From Aquilaria yunnanensis (lineage: Eukaryota; Streptophyta; Magnoliopsida; Malvales; Thymelaeaceae): a DNA stretch of 64,000 bases. The notes below the pieces were generated by a model, which saw only the letters and a list, made by a program, of their open reading frames with translations, made no database searches and was not told the origin of the DNA. Where the stretch lies: the NCBI GenBank assembly GCA_039654915.1, contig CM077600.1, forward strand, positions 34,543,992-34,607,991, in the 5' to 3' direction. Positions 33,700-46,454 of this stretch are shown here, one piece after another (positions within the stretch are counted from its first letter, which is position 1; each line of letters starts with the position of its first letter). The position numbers and the translations under genes are program-made.

Positions 33700-35165
33700 C
33701 TAGTCCCGATCAGCATCTTCTATCTCCTCGTCCTCAGGTACTCCACGAAGATAGAGAACATTGTTGCATCTACAGATGTGATACACAATACAAGCAATTA
33801 AATGTTCGTCCAGAGAAAAATACATACGTTCATTTACATGCTCCATCAAATTATCTCTCTGATTCATAAACTATATTAAGCACTAAGTAAGTCCAAGCTG
33901 AAAAAATGATTTACAGTTCAAACTGGGGTTTTAAACCATTCGGTCTATGGTCAAACAGTGTTAGTTCTAGAAAAATAAATGCAAAATCATATCATACAAA
34001 AAATGGTATCATCCCTAAATACTGGCATCTAAAATTGCTTTTCAGTAACAAGCTCATTGATTTCACAAGCAGTCAGTTTCCCCAGACAGCTGGAGACTAA
34101 GATGCAATTGATTATCAGAACACATGCAACTATCAAGGATAGATGAGGCAAAACAAAATCTACTATTGCATCTAAAGGTCATTTAAGGGTCAATCATAAA
34201 GCACCAGGATAATACTATGCATTAAGGAACAAAAATAGCAAGTAATGAGTATGGGTGTCTACCTAATCAAAATCTCCCCCAGATTTCCGGTGAATTGACC
34301 ATCAATGTATTCTTCAGCATTACCAAGCTGCAAGAAAAGCTACCACTTATCAGAAAATCACCACCATCAATGTTCTTTCAGTTTAAACAAACAAAAGAAA
34401 ACCCAAAGGATGGATCAATCATGATTTTTTTTTAAAAAAAAAAGGTGTACCAATGGAGAGATGAATTGCTTTTATGCCAAAAAATTAAGTAGCATGTCAT
34501 TATAAAGCACATATAAAGCTAGCTTCGGGGTACAAATACGAACAAGATGTGCAGATACACAACAATGCATGGAACAAGTGGCTGGGAGGAGTTTTTCGTC
34601 GCACCTGAAGGTTCATGTAGGAATCAACCGACGCAAGAAAACCTGTGTAGCAAAACCAATCAAAAGAACTTCGAAGGTTAATAAAAATATAAACAATGCA
34701 CGAGTCAGTTCTTACATGTGTAAAAGAAATCCAAAAATATAACCAACACAAACAAGAGCTACAAGAGCCGGTGCTCGAACCTTTGTATTCCATTCCCCAC
34801 TTGAGCTTCACAATAACAGTCTTTCCAGTCAAGTTGTTCAAGAAAGGTTTAGGGTTGACGGGTATGGTCTGCCAATTATAAGCTCCAACATTAGTATCAA
34901 CTCATAACAAAACCCATGGCGCCAAAACCACACGAATTGCACAGAGAACAACAGAACCCTCATTAATATAAGCAGGAAAACGGGAAAACACCCTATCTAC
35001 AGTAGATGAACTAATCTTCATCAAGTTCCGATGTCAATGTGATAGGGTAGAGAATTAACAACGACATGAAAGTTTTCACAAGTCACTTGGATCGTTAGAA
35101 AAGTAGAATCATATATGAACTCTAATGGTGGTAGCGACAGAAGAAAAGTTAAGACTTACAGCCAT
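33700..35165 (-). CDS. SNRPF: Small nuclear ribonucleoprotein F (SmF)
   Basis: Five coding exons on the minus strand: 35160-35165, 34781-34868, 34605-34642, 34263-34327 and 33700-33769 (6, 88, 38, 65 and 70 nt), joined in frame by GT-AG introns to give 88 residues. This is the usual length of plant SmF. The product runs from [15 protein letters not shown] through the Sm1 motif ([14 protein letters not shown] ... SVDSYMNL) to the Sm2 motif ([11 protein letters not shown]) and an acidic tail. SmF is one of seven Sm proteins in the ring around U1, U2, U4 and U5 snRNA. The first coding exon holds only ATGGCT, before GTAAGT. Convergent with the receptor-kinase gene, about 1 kb tail to tail. A housekeeping gene, with no sign of decay. 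Confidence 0.96.
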
Positions 35166-35492
35166 GGCGAGGAGGTAGAGACACTCAGAAGGATGCGGCC
35201 GCCGCCGCTAGAGCTTTGAACGACGCTGCTAGGGTTTCTGAGAATCTGAAGGGCCCTCTCCGCGTGTATGATGGTCCTCAGTCCTCACTCATACCTCACG
35301 ATTCGCTAAAAAATTGAACCATGGTTCCTAACGTATGATTGGTATCCAGTTTTTTTACCCAAACCTCCAAATAATTTCAATTTGGTCCTCATTGTACAAT
35401 GCCCCATTTTGAATCTTTGAAACTTGGGAACTTACAAAAGACATCCAAGGTTTTAAGTGAAAATTACAGCTTTTTCTCTACTGTTTTAGAAA

Positions 35493-36921
35493 GGCCAAAC
35501 TATGAATTTGGCACCTAAACTTACCCAACTCGTGTGAGTTAGTCTAAAACTCAGTACTTAGTAAATATAAGTCCCTAAACTTAGACATGTTGATGGAAAA
35601 ATTACAAAAGCCTCTTGGTCTCTTTTTTTCTGGCACAAGAAGTACTATTAGTTTGAAGTCATTTAAATAAATTATCTCTTCTATCAATCTTCAGACCTCC
35701 TCATCCAGCTATAGCTCTTCCTTACTTCTCTTCCATCCCCTTATTTTGGCTTGTTCAAAATCAATACCTTTGCATCTGACAACCCTTGCAAAACATACTA
35801 CCCCAAAACAACCATCGCCTCCTCCGATGGACTTACCTCACCTCCTGCACCTCTCCACTACTAGTCTGCCACTGTCATCCACTTGAACTATTCAAACTCA
35901 ATCAGCTCCTCCCCATGCTCCTGCTGCCAATGTTCAAGATGACTCTTACCCCTAGTCTCGAGCGCTAAGCTCCTCATGTGCAGCTATAATGACCACCTAA
36001 TGCCCTACCTTCACGACAAGTCTTTCTGCTACATTGGTGGTGAGACCCGCATAGTTATTGCTCTACACTCTTTCCTCCTACCTCTCCTATACACTTTTTA
36101 GTGGTCGCTACTTCATTGTAAAATTGTAGTTTTCCGACAAAGGCATGGATCCTCTGGTCTTTGTCTTTACTGATGAAGGTCCTAAGAACATGGTAGAAGA
36201 ACACAACCGATTAGCTTATTCTGAGTCCTCTACTTAAATCCATTTGTTCCTTTCCTTCAATACGCCTAGAACTGTCACTTTAATGGGTGATCTTCTCGTT
36301 GATTCCAAATCCAAAACCTGGTTTATTGATGCTCTCAAAGGCTTCAAATTAATACCTCATAATTTGTCAGATTTGGCCACCATTAACACCTTGCTGAATC
36401 TCGATAGTGATGTGGAGACACATGCAGAATGGAGAAAGATTTCAGTGAACAAAGGAAGACTAGCATGACAATACAAGAGGCACAAACTTAGACTTTCAAG
36501 TTGCCAGTGGTGAGAACATGACCTCCTATTTTAAGTTATCATTGTCTTCTACAATAGCAAATTTGCCACCAATTTGGGTTCTAGTGGAGGAAAACAGGGT
36601 GTTGGTGCACAAACAAAGGATTAGGATTGGGATTAGAAAGCAATTCACTACAAAGAGGCAAGAAAGAGTTGCAGTTGGATGAGGAGGTCTAAAGATTGAT
36701 GGGGGAGATAGCTTACTTTGATGATTTTAAACTAAGTGTGCCTCTTGTGCAAACTAAAAGAAATCATAAGGGACCTTATGTTTTATCCATCAACATTTAT
36801 GAGGTAATGGACTAACTTGCATAGTTTTTCAAAATTCAGGGACTAATATTCATTGAGTATTGAGTTGTGGACCAACTCATTTGAGTTGGATAAGTTTTGG
36901 GGTCAAATACATAGTTTGGTC
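35493..36921. mobile_element. Pack-MULE carrying a PB1-domain gene fragment
   Basis: Terminal inverted repeats begin G(G/A)CCAAACTATG(A/T)ATTTG and continue for about 100 bp (including CCAACTC...GAGTTGG-type arms). Perfect 9-bp flanks TTTTAGAAA lie at 35484-35492 and 36922-36930, as expected for a Mutator-like insertion. The 1429-bp element has no transposase. Its interior reads as a decayed plant PB1-domain protein gene on the plus strand (see separate entry). It therefore fits the definition of a Pack-MULE. A member of another MULE family starts only 24 bp to its right. Confidence 0.85.
35960..36468 (+). pseudogene. Captured, decayed PB1-domain protein fragment
   Basis: Starting near 35967 the plus strand reads KLLMCSYNDHLMPYLHDKSF, then CYIGGETRIV, matching the start of plant PB1 domains (LMCSYGG...RPHDK...YVGGETRIV). 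After a stop and a frame change it continues with MDPLVFVFTDEG and MVEEHNRL, the acidic OPCA-like part. After another stop it reads HLFLSF and then the DSKSKTWFIDALKG segment typical of this plant family just after PB1. Two stops and at least one shift make it non-functional. PB1 domains mediate protein pairing; this plant group is otherwise poorly characterised. Confidence 0.75.
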
Positions 36922-36945
36922 TTTTAGAAATGAAAAATTAATGTG

Positions 36946-37967
36946 GGGTAAATTGTATCCGTATCCCCTAACCTTTTATTATTGTTTTATTTTGGACTCT
37001 AACCTCAAAACTTCACATAACAGGTCTTCAACCTTAATTTTTTGTTCCATTTCATATCTTTTGTGGATGGAAAATGTTCAAAAAATGGAATTGGTCACGT
37101 GGCATGTCACGTTGAGCAATTTGGCCAGAGTGACACAATAATCAACTACTTGTAATGATGTGGAAAGAAATAATAATAATAATAATAAAATAATAAAAGG
37201 GAAAACAATAATCGCCGGTGGCTTTCTACCTCGTCCATTCGCGAATCTCTGTTGGCCTTCCACCTCCTTTGTTCGCAAATCTTTTGTCGTCGCTCCTCAT
37301 CCACCAAGTCGCCCTATTGGCCCTTCCTCCATTCGTGCCCAAGCCCCGGCCCCAGACTTGAGATCACAAAATCGGGGTGGGGGAACAAATCGACAGACGG
37401 TAAAGTCACCCCAAACTCGAAATTGCAAAAAAGTTAACAAATGCTAAGATTGGGGTGGGGGAAAAACGAATTGGGGAGGGTGAACAAATCAACCAATGGC
37501 AAGAAGACAAAAAAAAAAAAGGATGGATGGCAATGGATTCGACGGTGTGAACAAAACGATGGATGGTAGCGAATTCAACGGGGGACAGTGGCACAGTTCG
37601 ACAGGGACGGTGGCGCGGCTTGTGGCAAATCAATGGCGTTGGGCAAGGGGAGTGGTAGTCCATGGGTGGCAATGGCAATTGAGGAAAAGCTAGGGTTTTG
37701 GGGAAGGGAAGTGAAAAGTTAGGGACCTAGGTTGCTATTTTGCTTCTTATTTTTTTTTCTTCCTTTTCCACATTAGTGCCACCGTGGTAAATCATCTGTG
37801 CTGGAATGTCACATGGCCAGTTCCATCATTTTTTAAAGTTTTCCTTCCGTCAAAAGTCTAAAATAGAACAAAATAATGAGATTGAGGACCTCTTATGCGA
37901 GATTTTGAAGTAAGGATCTAAAATAAAACAATAATAAAATGTTACGGGCTACGGATGCAATTTACCC
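36946..37967. mobile_element. Non-autonomous Mutator-like element, long-TIR family, member 3
   Basis: Ends GGGTAAATTGTATCCGTA...GGATGCAATTTACCC with arms pairing for well over 100 bp (CCTAACCTTTTATTATTGTT and its complement). Ten-base flanks AATTAATGTG / CTTAAACGTG match only at six positions, so the target duplication is decayed or mis-set. Interior 37190-37700 is CpG-richer and could be captured DNA; overlapping ORFs there are not recognised. Confidence 0.7.
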
Positions 37968-38490
37968 CTTAAACGTGACATGTACCTTAATGTCTAACAT
38001 TGTTTATTGACTAATAGTCAAAATGTCAAAAGATGTAAATAACCTTAAAATAGGTTTATGATCAATTACGAGTCTTGGTAAACTTTGTTTTTTCTTCCTC
38101 TTCTTTTTAAAAAAAAAAAAAATTTAATCCATTCGTGTTTAGATATTAAAGCAAATAATTGTGTAATTCCAACTGCACTTATGACTTATAATATATTTAT
38201 TTGATTGCTTTACAGTGAATCAATTGGATAGTTATTTTATAATCAACTACATCAAGGGATCCAAACATCAGGGGCTCTGACGGAAATTTATGGGCATTGG
38301 ACAAGAATTCTCATTGTATATAGTGCAACTGATATTTCCGTTGAAGCTGCTTTTTGTTTTGTTTTTTTTAGATCACTGTACGCTAGAATGAGTGAACAAC
38401 CAAACTGACATAGTGATGAAAAGTAATTATCATCGGTCCCCTCCCCTCCTGGATAGCTGGGCCTGGAGGCAGTGCAGGCTTATAATCCAA
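37968..38490. other. Intergenic DNA
   Basis: No gene, repeat or element recognised between the Mutator-like element and the probable 3' end of the small membrane-protein gene. Confidence 0.4.
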
Positions 38491-38810
38491 GTTGAAGCAA
38501 CACCTAAAAGCCGATAACCATCTGTATAATGCCGACAAGATAATAACACCCGGACTTTATTTGAGAAAATTTAACAACTTCCATCATTTCATAAACATTG
38601 CTTATTGATACCCATCATAAATGTACCTTCAAAAGCAGAACAATTCAAGCCGAGGGAAGAAAAGACCATCACATGACCATTCCTAGCACATGAATGGTTC
38701 ATTTAACGGGTAAATACAAGATACAACAAATTGTTTAGTGCAAGGCTGTGATGAGTAGAAAAACATGAAACTGAAACATTACAAGCGACAGAGAGAAGAA
38801 ATGCAGGTCT

Positions 38811-39173
38811 TCAAGATTCCGCAGAACGATCTCTGACAATGAAATTTTGGCGGCTAATCGGGTTCATGACTACTGGTGGACCTGCAGTTCGAGGCCAGGC
38901 TTGGAATTTCTTGTCAGTTTCTTCCCACCACTCCTTGTTTGAAACTGTTTTTGGAGTGGTGCCTGATCACAGTTCAGGGAAGGGAATTAGAAAATACAGA
39001 TAGAAGAAGAAAGAAGTCATGCTAAACCTGAAACTATTACACAGAAGCTTTCTGCTGCTTATTTATTATGAAAACTTGCCTCCAAAAATCTTCCTGTCAG
39101 CAAGAAGAACATCTGCTGCATATGCGATGGCAAAGGACCCTAATACAGCAGAGATGATGTACTTTGCAGCCAT
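38811..39173 (-). CDS. Small plant-conserved membrane protein (81 aa), possibly mitochondrial ATP-synthase-associated
   Basis: Two coding exons, 39080-39173 and 38811-38962, give 81 residues. An N-terminal hydrophobic helix (about 4-22, IISAVLGSFAIAYAADVLL) is followed by KIFGGTTPKTVSNKEWWEET, then FQAWPRTAGPPVVMNPISRQ and a short basic tail. I recognise this as a small protein conserved throughout plants; I recall family annotations as ATP synthase subunit e-like, but the sequence itself shows only a single-span membrane protein, so function is tentative. The intron between the exons has a GC donor (GGAG|GCAAGT) and an ATCAG acceptor; the reading frame and the FGG-TTP junction are kept only with it. 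An upstream non-coding exon lies at about 41058. Confidence 0.8.
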
Positions 39174-39180
39174 TTCAAAG

Positions 39181-41200
39181 CTGCATAACACAAATATGTC
39201 AAGAAAGAGACAAGAACTTGCAACAGTATAGCCAGAAGACTTGGTGCAGCGGCAGCAGCAATCGAGCACAAACATTTTGGGAATATAGATAAGCCGCATC
39301 AAATACTGTCCTAATTCAAACTTCTATTTGAAAAGAAACTGAATAGGTAGCCATGGTGCAAGAGAACCAAAAATCAAAGCAGAACCAGACACTTACTGTC
39401 AATTAAACTTATGAAAACAAATGTGATCGTTTTTTACATTGGATACATGCATCAACCATGAAAACTATGAAAGCACTCTAAACCTCTAGCTATTAAGTAT
39501 AGAATATATGCACATGATGCAAAAGGAGTGCAGCAAGCAAGTCCACTAAGGGTTCCACAAGATATCCAATGGAAGAAAGTTTTGAAGACAATAGAGTAAA
39601 TATTATCTAAGATTCTTAGCTCCATTGGATGACCAACTTCATGGATATTTTGGATGCCCTCTTTACTGTAAATAGCTTCTGGAAATTACTAGACGTACAT
39701 CAGCTTTCACAAAAGTGTTTTTACACAATTCAAGATTTGTCTCATAGATTAATTGTTTTAAATTTAAGTGGATCCATAGTTAACTAGAAACCAATTAAAA
39801 ATTGACACATAAAAATGTAAAATGGCTTTTGCGAAAATTTTATAGGCATAGCATTGGCAATAGATTTTTGTACATGCGATGCAGCCCTGGTTCTTCCTTA
39901 ATTTTGTGTTTTAAATGTCCTTTGATACATCTAGTACCTCAATCAGGATTATCTAAAATAAACATTAACTAGAAACTGATTTATACTTCTTCAAGTTGAG
40001 CCAAATCTGTAACATAAATGAAGGAAAAACAAGCCAAATGTTAAGCAGTGCAAAGGTGGGAATTATTTGTTGTCAATAGCTTCCCCTTAGGCTGTGTAAA
40101 GCCTTGAAGATATAATTCTTGATAATTTCCTAATCATCAGAGACTCATTAGACTTGACTGCAATAAACACTGTTGATTATGCCGGCTTTCAAGAACAGAA
40201 AAACTTAAATAGCCCATTCCGTGTGCATATTCCCAGAATCAACTTAGAACGCTAAGGCAACTGCCTCAGTCCTGAATGATCAACAACCCTAATGCTATGT
40301 TTGGATTGGAAGGAAAGACAACCACAGTTTATACCCAAAACTCTCTCAAAATTTTGGAGAAGAGAAGAAATTAGGTTGGAGCTTATTCGTGTAAAATTTT
40401 CACATATTTCTTTCCAAAGTTTCTTCAGCGAAAGGATTGGAGGCATAACATGAAGGTATGTGTAAACCCATGTCCTCTAAAGATTTAAGGAACTCCCTCC
40501 ATAAAATGGAGACGAAAAGATGTGTTCCATTTGGCGAAAATAATTCTCAAATCTTATGAAACAAGATTTCACGCAACCCTGACTTCTGTTGTACATTCAT
40601 TCAACTAAATTCGGAGAAGAAAACTCCATTTTTCACAAGTCTTAAAGCTTTCAAAAATAACAGATCACTCTTCTTTGTTTTTTTTTCATGGTTCCTCTTT
40701 CTCTAGTTTCTCCTGAAACAAACGACGAAATGAATTTTGGATTCCATTTCTGAAGAAACAAGCCTAAGTTTCCCTTCGAGGGAGAAGTTGGAAGCTGGTT
40801 CCATTCCCTTCAAGTCCAATTTAGTGAGCCAAACATAGTGTAAGACATACCCCTCCGCTTCCGTTGGATTAGCTAAAGCGGCGCCAAGAAAATCTCAGGG
40901 TCCTTCCGATTCGCACCCCCCCCCCCCCCCCAAAAAAAAAAAAAAAACCTAGATAAAGCCTAGCTCATTGCGCTGAGAATTCTCTAGCTTTCTCAAATCC
41001 ATAATAACATCTGCGAAGCTAAAGAAAAGAAAACCAGTTGCGTAAGAAAGAACTTACCAAAATCAGTAGCTCTGGTAGTTCAGCGATTGGGAGTATCTGA
41101 GTTCCCGAAGCTTCAGCACCAAACGAAATCACCACCCTCGGACAGTTGGAGAAGATTTTTGCTGGACGATTTAATTTAAGCCTCGGACATTGTTTCGAAG
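39181..41200 (-). promoter_or_regulatory. 5' untranslated exon, long leader intron and promoter region of the small membrane-protein gene
   Basis: On the minus strand TTATGCAG|CTTTGAAATG at 39180 is a good acceptor seven bases before the ATG. Upstream, CTGATTTTG|GTAAGTTC at 41058/41057 is a good donor ending a leader-like exon that runs back to about 41200. The inferred leader intron is 1877 bp. It contains a C/A homopolymer run at 40915-40946. The 64-residue ORF at 40252-40446 has no recognised homology. Confidence 0.5.
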
Positions 41201-41219
41201 CACCGTAGTATTAGGAGTG

Positions 41220-43167
41220 AACTGATTTATAGCCCTCTACCTATAATATTCGCCCTCTTTTGGTCCCAACCTAGAAAATGTAGCAATTTGGCCCGGGCCT
41301 TAAAAACGTCGACTTTTATTATTTTCTTTTCCCTAATGGTAGATGCAATTGGAGTTGAAAAAAACAAAAAAGAAATGTCGACATGGGCTCAAAGTCAATG
41401 CAATGTTAAAAGTTTTCACACCCCTAGCCCTAGGGACGAAGGTGTTTTGGAGATGCCCTGCTTTCATTCGAAATCGACTTTTTGGAGATCGCTACCCCTA
41501 GGACTTGTATCTTTACTCCTCGAAGTCCTGTTGGAGAGCCAGGCACCGGTTTGTTTGTTTTTTTAGTTTCTTGTATATTGAACTCCTGTTTTTTCCCTGT
41601 TCTATAAACTTCCAGTTCACAAAAATTATAAAAAAAAACAATCATACCAGGTAATAATATACTAAGTACAAACAAATAAAAGTAAAATAATCTATCATAA
41701 TTATCACAATTAAAAAAGAGTAATGACTGCCACAGCTGATAGTCATTAAAACATATTTAGATTTGTCCTTTAATGATTTTGATTATACTATGGGTTCATT
41801 GTAAAACACTGTTGTGTAAGTGAGGCATAGTTTGAACTTTGACTCTTAATTTGACATGATTATAGATCGGGGTCCCACTAAAACTTTTTTCAGACTTCAT
41901 TTTACGTCTTGTCCCATATTTCTACGACAATTTATCACTCAACAGAAATAGAATCAATAATTTTACTAGAAAGCAAAAACTGAATTTAATTTCGTTCCTA
42001 CACCTCTGAATCACTCTTGACTCCCGTCTAATCATTCACAATCTTCAATTTCTATTTGTCTTATTCCCACTTCATTTTCTCTATGAGCACACTCTTATCA
42101 CAAACTAATACTGATAGTTTGTTCTTGAATCTCCTATATTCTTATTCCCTAATTGTTTGTTTATACCAAAATTCCTTATAATTTTCCCTTTTTATGTATT
42201 ATTTAATTTTTTTTGCTTTGGTTTTAAATATTTTTATGATAATTTCTCAACTGATTCTTCCAAGGTTGTTTATTTTACATACGCAACTATGAAAGGTTTA
42301 TATAATTGTTTGCTTTTTCTTTCCTAGTTTTTCTATTAAATTTGGTTAGACATTCTTCAATAATTTAGCTTTCAACAACTGAAAAAAATGAAAATGATTT
42401 GTTCATCTAACTTCAAATTTATAGTTTTTGCTATGTTTAATCATAATCCAGAAAACTATAAGAATTGTTTGTTTTAATACCGATGTATTAATTTTGCAAA
42501 TCAATAGGTCATAGATTAATAAATACGACTAGAACAGATATCGAATGTAAAAAGAGAACGAGTGTAATTAAAGAAGTTTCCTTTTATTTTTGTCTAAGCA
42601 GCGAGGAGATCTAAGAAAGAACATGTGAAAAAAAAAATAACTTAGATATGGTCGACATATTTTTTTAATCTTTTTTATATGGACAAATATTATTTTAATT
42701 CAAGATGTTAAATTGCCCCCCACATGAAGTTTTTTCTGGGGCGCCACTGATTATAAATGTCTGGTCATTTAAAACCATTAGCCAACTAACGCCACCTTGT
42801 CTTGGGGATAATTCTACCACAAAACTTGATCCAGAATTTGTCACAACCTTCCATAAAACATGATAACTTGAGCCCACCGTTCACTTGGGGGAGTGGGGTC
42901 GGTTTTAACGGATAGATATGGATGCTTGGAAAAATGAGTAGCGACAAGTAAAAAAAACATCTCTAGTCCACTGGGATAAAATCTCATAATCCCGAAGGAT
43001 GTTACATAATGCAACTCGGAATTCAACCGCTGCGGGACGCCACGAAATCAAATACTAATTGAGATAGTTTCAATGGAACAAAATGAAAAAGAGAATTAAC
43101 ATGGTCAACGAATGATGAATTTGATGGCAAAATCCCCAGCTGAAAGTTCTAAGTGAGCTCCAAGTAA
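41220..43167. other. Intergenic DNA, no recognised gene
   Basis: AT-rich. 42690-43060 is less AT-rich and encodes two overlapping short minus ORFs with no family that I recognise; it may be an old transposon fragment. Confidence 0.4.
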
Positions 43168-43868
43168 AGTGTTAAATACCGTTATTGTTAGGTATACTGC
43201 ACCTAAAATTTTTAAGTTATACCGCACCTCATGCTGTTACTGTTTTCACAAAAAAAATATATAAATAAATAAACATTGAAATTTATTTTAAGATGACATA
43301 AATTCAATAAATTTTTTTACACATTTTATATATATTCTAATTTTTCTTATCATAATTTTTTGAATATAAATAAAATATATATGATAGAAGATATTTTTTT
43401 AATACAAAAAATATAAAAAATGTTATAAATATAGAGCAAAATAAATAATACTAAAAAATAAATTAATTTATTGATATAAGAGAAAAAATAATACTTTAAT
43501 AATAAAAATATATTTTCTAATACTACATTGAGTACCTAGATGGTTCAAATTAATTATTAAATTTTTATGTTAGCTAAGAAAAGTAACCAAAAAAAATAAA
43601 AGTAAATATATTTATGATATTTTGATATGAAATGACAAAAAAAATATCTCATACCCATCTGTAAAAAATAACATACTGTGGTGCGTATCTCGCGATATTT
43701 GTGGTATAATGTGGTTTTCGAACAAAATGTATACAAAAAATGAGCGGTATGCAAAAAACCACGGTATACCACGTGATAAAAGGATAAAATGTGAAAACAT
43801 TTGTACCGCATATCGCTTACCCGCGATAAGCGGTATACCACGGCACCACGCAATATTTAACTCCATGG
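43168..43868. mobile_element. Non-autonomous TIR element with GCGGTAT-type subterminal motifs
   Basis: An identical 11-mer GCTCCAAGTAA flanks the interval (43157-43167 and 43869-43879). Just inside, GTTAAATA on the left faces TATTTAAC on the right. The right end is packed with GCGGTAT / GGTATACC / ACCGCATATCGC words between 43740 and 43850, the kind of subterminal repeats bound by hAT-type transposases. The interior is AT-rich with no transposase. Class (hAT or Mutator) is uncertain because the exact duplication length depends on where the ends are set. Confidence 0.55.
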
Positions 43869-44206
43869 CTCCAAGTAATAATTCCGAGTTAGAGATCATA
43901 GTGAGTCTTAATGATTTAATAGGAAACTCAGGCTGGCCTTGTTCTCTGGTTGACAAATGAAGCCGAACATGAACAATTTACACTATAGTACTAGTAAGGA
44001 TAGAAAAATCTGATCTGACTTGATGACCTGGTTAGACTCACCAAACCCAAGTCTGAAAAAAAAAATTAATGACCCAAACTTGACCTAAATCCGAACTTGA
44101 TTGAAATGAAACCTGAGAAAACCCGAGATAACTTAAACTTGAAATGACTTGAATACGAAACAAGCTAAACTCAAGACTGACCTGACTTGAACCCTAAATA
44201 ACTTGG

Positions 44207-45674
44207 TGATAAGTGCATAATGTAACGGTCAAAGTTGTTGATTTTTTTGCAACTTTGACAATCAATTTCTATCTTGTTGCGCCACTTCTCTTAGTTTTTC
44301 TTGCTTGGTTTCCTCTTCCTGCATGTTGGAATGCATTGTGGATGCGTTGGAATGAAGCGGGATCGAGTGGAGCAAAAGTTGGGAGTGCACGAGTCAAAAT
44401 TAGAGAAAGGTGTTGGCGATGCGTCGCTAACATTATAAAGTTGCTGCCATTTTGTGCCACCATTGGCGATGCATAGCCAACGATTCAATACAACGGCGAT
44501 GCATCGTGACCAATTCCTTTGTTCTAGTTACGCGTTAGCCCAATTTTCTGATCTCTGTGGTCCTTCACTTCATTCCTCAATCCAAGCTTTCCATTGGCCA
44601 GAAGATTCTATCCTTTAAGTTAGGTGGAGCATAAAACAATGTTTTAGGAGGGTTTTAGAAACCAACTTCTCCAACAAGGTGTTTCATCATTCATCACTCA
44701 CCATACACTTCTTCTCTTGATCTTTTGGGGTCACAACTGGAAGCTTGAGTTTGGAGCTTTGTTGAATGTGTTAAGGGAGAGCTTGGAGGCTAAAGAGACT
44801 TAAGTTTCTAAGGATTTCTTTTGGTTCCTTCTTCCTTTTTTATCTCTTGTATTTCTTCATGGTTTACTTGAACTCTAGTATGATTTTTGTTGCTAGTTTG
44901 GACATAGAGTAGATTTTTATGTCTCTCTAGAATGAAACTCTTGACACTTGTTATCTAATGTTTATTTTAGGTTTTTCATGGGTTTTGATTCTTTTGTGTT
45001 GCTTATTTTTGTGTTTAATGATTGTGCATTGGTTGCCCACTTTACACAAATCATAATCTCTCTTTTTTCTTCAGAAAGAAAGTTGAGATGGCAATGAAGG
45101 GCAGGGAATAGTGGGTCTTGTGGATTAGAGGTAATTCATGAACTCATTAGGTGATTGAAACGGGGTTAGGTCTTAATCCATCTTATGCTAATATATGAAC
45201 TTGAGAAATGCCATAATGAATATTAGATGACCAAAGCTTGGTTTTGAGAAAGAAGAGTTTTGATGTTTAAATCCTTACACGACATAGGAAGTTAAAACCC
45301 TTGAAACATAATTTGACTTAGGTAGCAAGTAAAAGAATGGAATCCTAGGGAGATAACTTTCACAATTTAGTCACTTCCTTTGTAGTTAAATTAACTAGTT
45401 TGAGTTAGCTTAGTCCCCTTTTCAGTACTTCATTTCCATTCATGATATTTGCATTCATTAGGCACTTGAAATTCATTTAGCTTGGATTAGAGTTTAACAT
45501 TAATCCCTTTTTAGTTCAACCTTGTTAGTGGGTAGCTAGAACTTGACTCTAGGTATAATCCTTCTTATCTCATGGGATGACACCTGTATTCACCATTTAC
45601 ACATAACAATGTTGTATGCCTATGGGTGAATAGGGGCTACAAATTTAAAACTCTTAACTCTTATGTTCACAACA
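44207..45674. mobile_element. Degenerate LTR-like element with mutated CpG palindromes
   Basis: Begins TGATAAGTGCATAATG and ends TTCACAACA, flanked by CTTGG (44202-44206) and CTTGA (45675-45679), four of five matching. It carries three decayed versions of the LTR palindrome at 44412-44429, 44463-44480 and 44492-44510 (TTGGCGATGCGTCGC type), where CG has often become TG or CA. No coding sequence. Ends are tentative. Confidence 0.5.
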
Positions 45675-46454
45675 CTTGATAACTAGACTCGACAAAACCC
45701 GATTTTAACCCACATCAACATGAATATATGGTCAACAAAGATATAAAAAATTGTGATTTTTTATACGTTGCTTATGTATCAAATTACACATCAATTATGA
45801 CCATACAATTTAAAAAAATTTAAAATACTATAAATATATTTTTTATTTAGGGGTCTTTAAGAATAAATTGACAAAATAATATGCTTTACATAAGAGTCTT
45901 CTAAAATTTAATAATTTAGATATTTACTTAGATGTTCTTTTGATGCATGTAAATAACACGTTGGGTCTCATCTGGTAGTTAAATTAGACGTCAACTAATC
46001 CAGATCGAGTAGCAGTATATTCATTTACGAAAAACTTCAATTGCCACACAATTTTTTTTCTTTTTTTCTTTTTTGTGATCATGCACAAATTTGTTAAATT
46101 GTTGGATACCTAGATTTGTTATTTGGGTTTCAAATTTCAAGTTTGTTACACAAACTTCAATTGGTAAATACAATATTAATTTATTATAGTTAATTTTTTT
46201 ACATAAAGATATATGAAATTTGATTTAATTAATATGGTTTTCCTCTTTTTTTAAAATTTGATTCAATTAATTTAAAATTTTTCAAATTAGGTTTTTTTAC
46301 GTTTAGTCAAATTCAAATTTTTAATAGTTTTTTTTTCCACTAGTATTAATATTCCCACCTTGTCCCATATTACTAATATTTCTGTCTTGTATTAGCAAAA
46401 ATAGTAAATATAAGATTAGTCTTTAATTATTTATCTTTGAATTTAAATTTAATT

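Noticed and set aside
42695..43026. Two overlapping ~60-residue minus ORFs
   Set aside because: No family recognised, no splice structure, and they lie in probable old transposon DNA.
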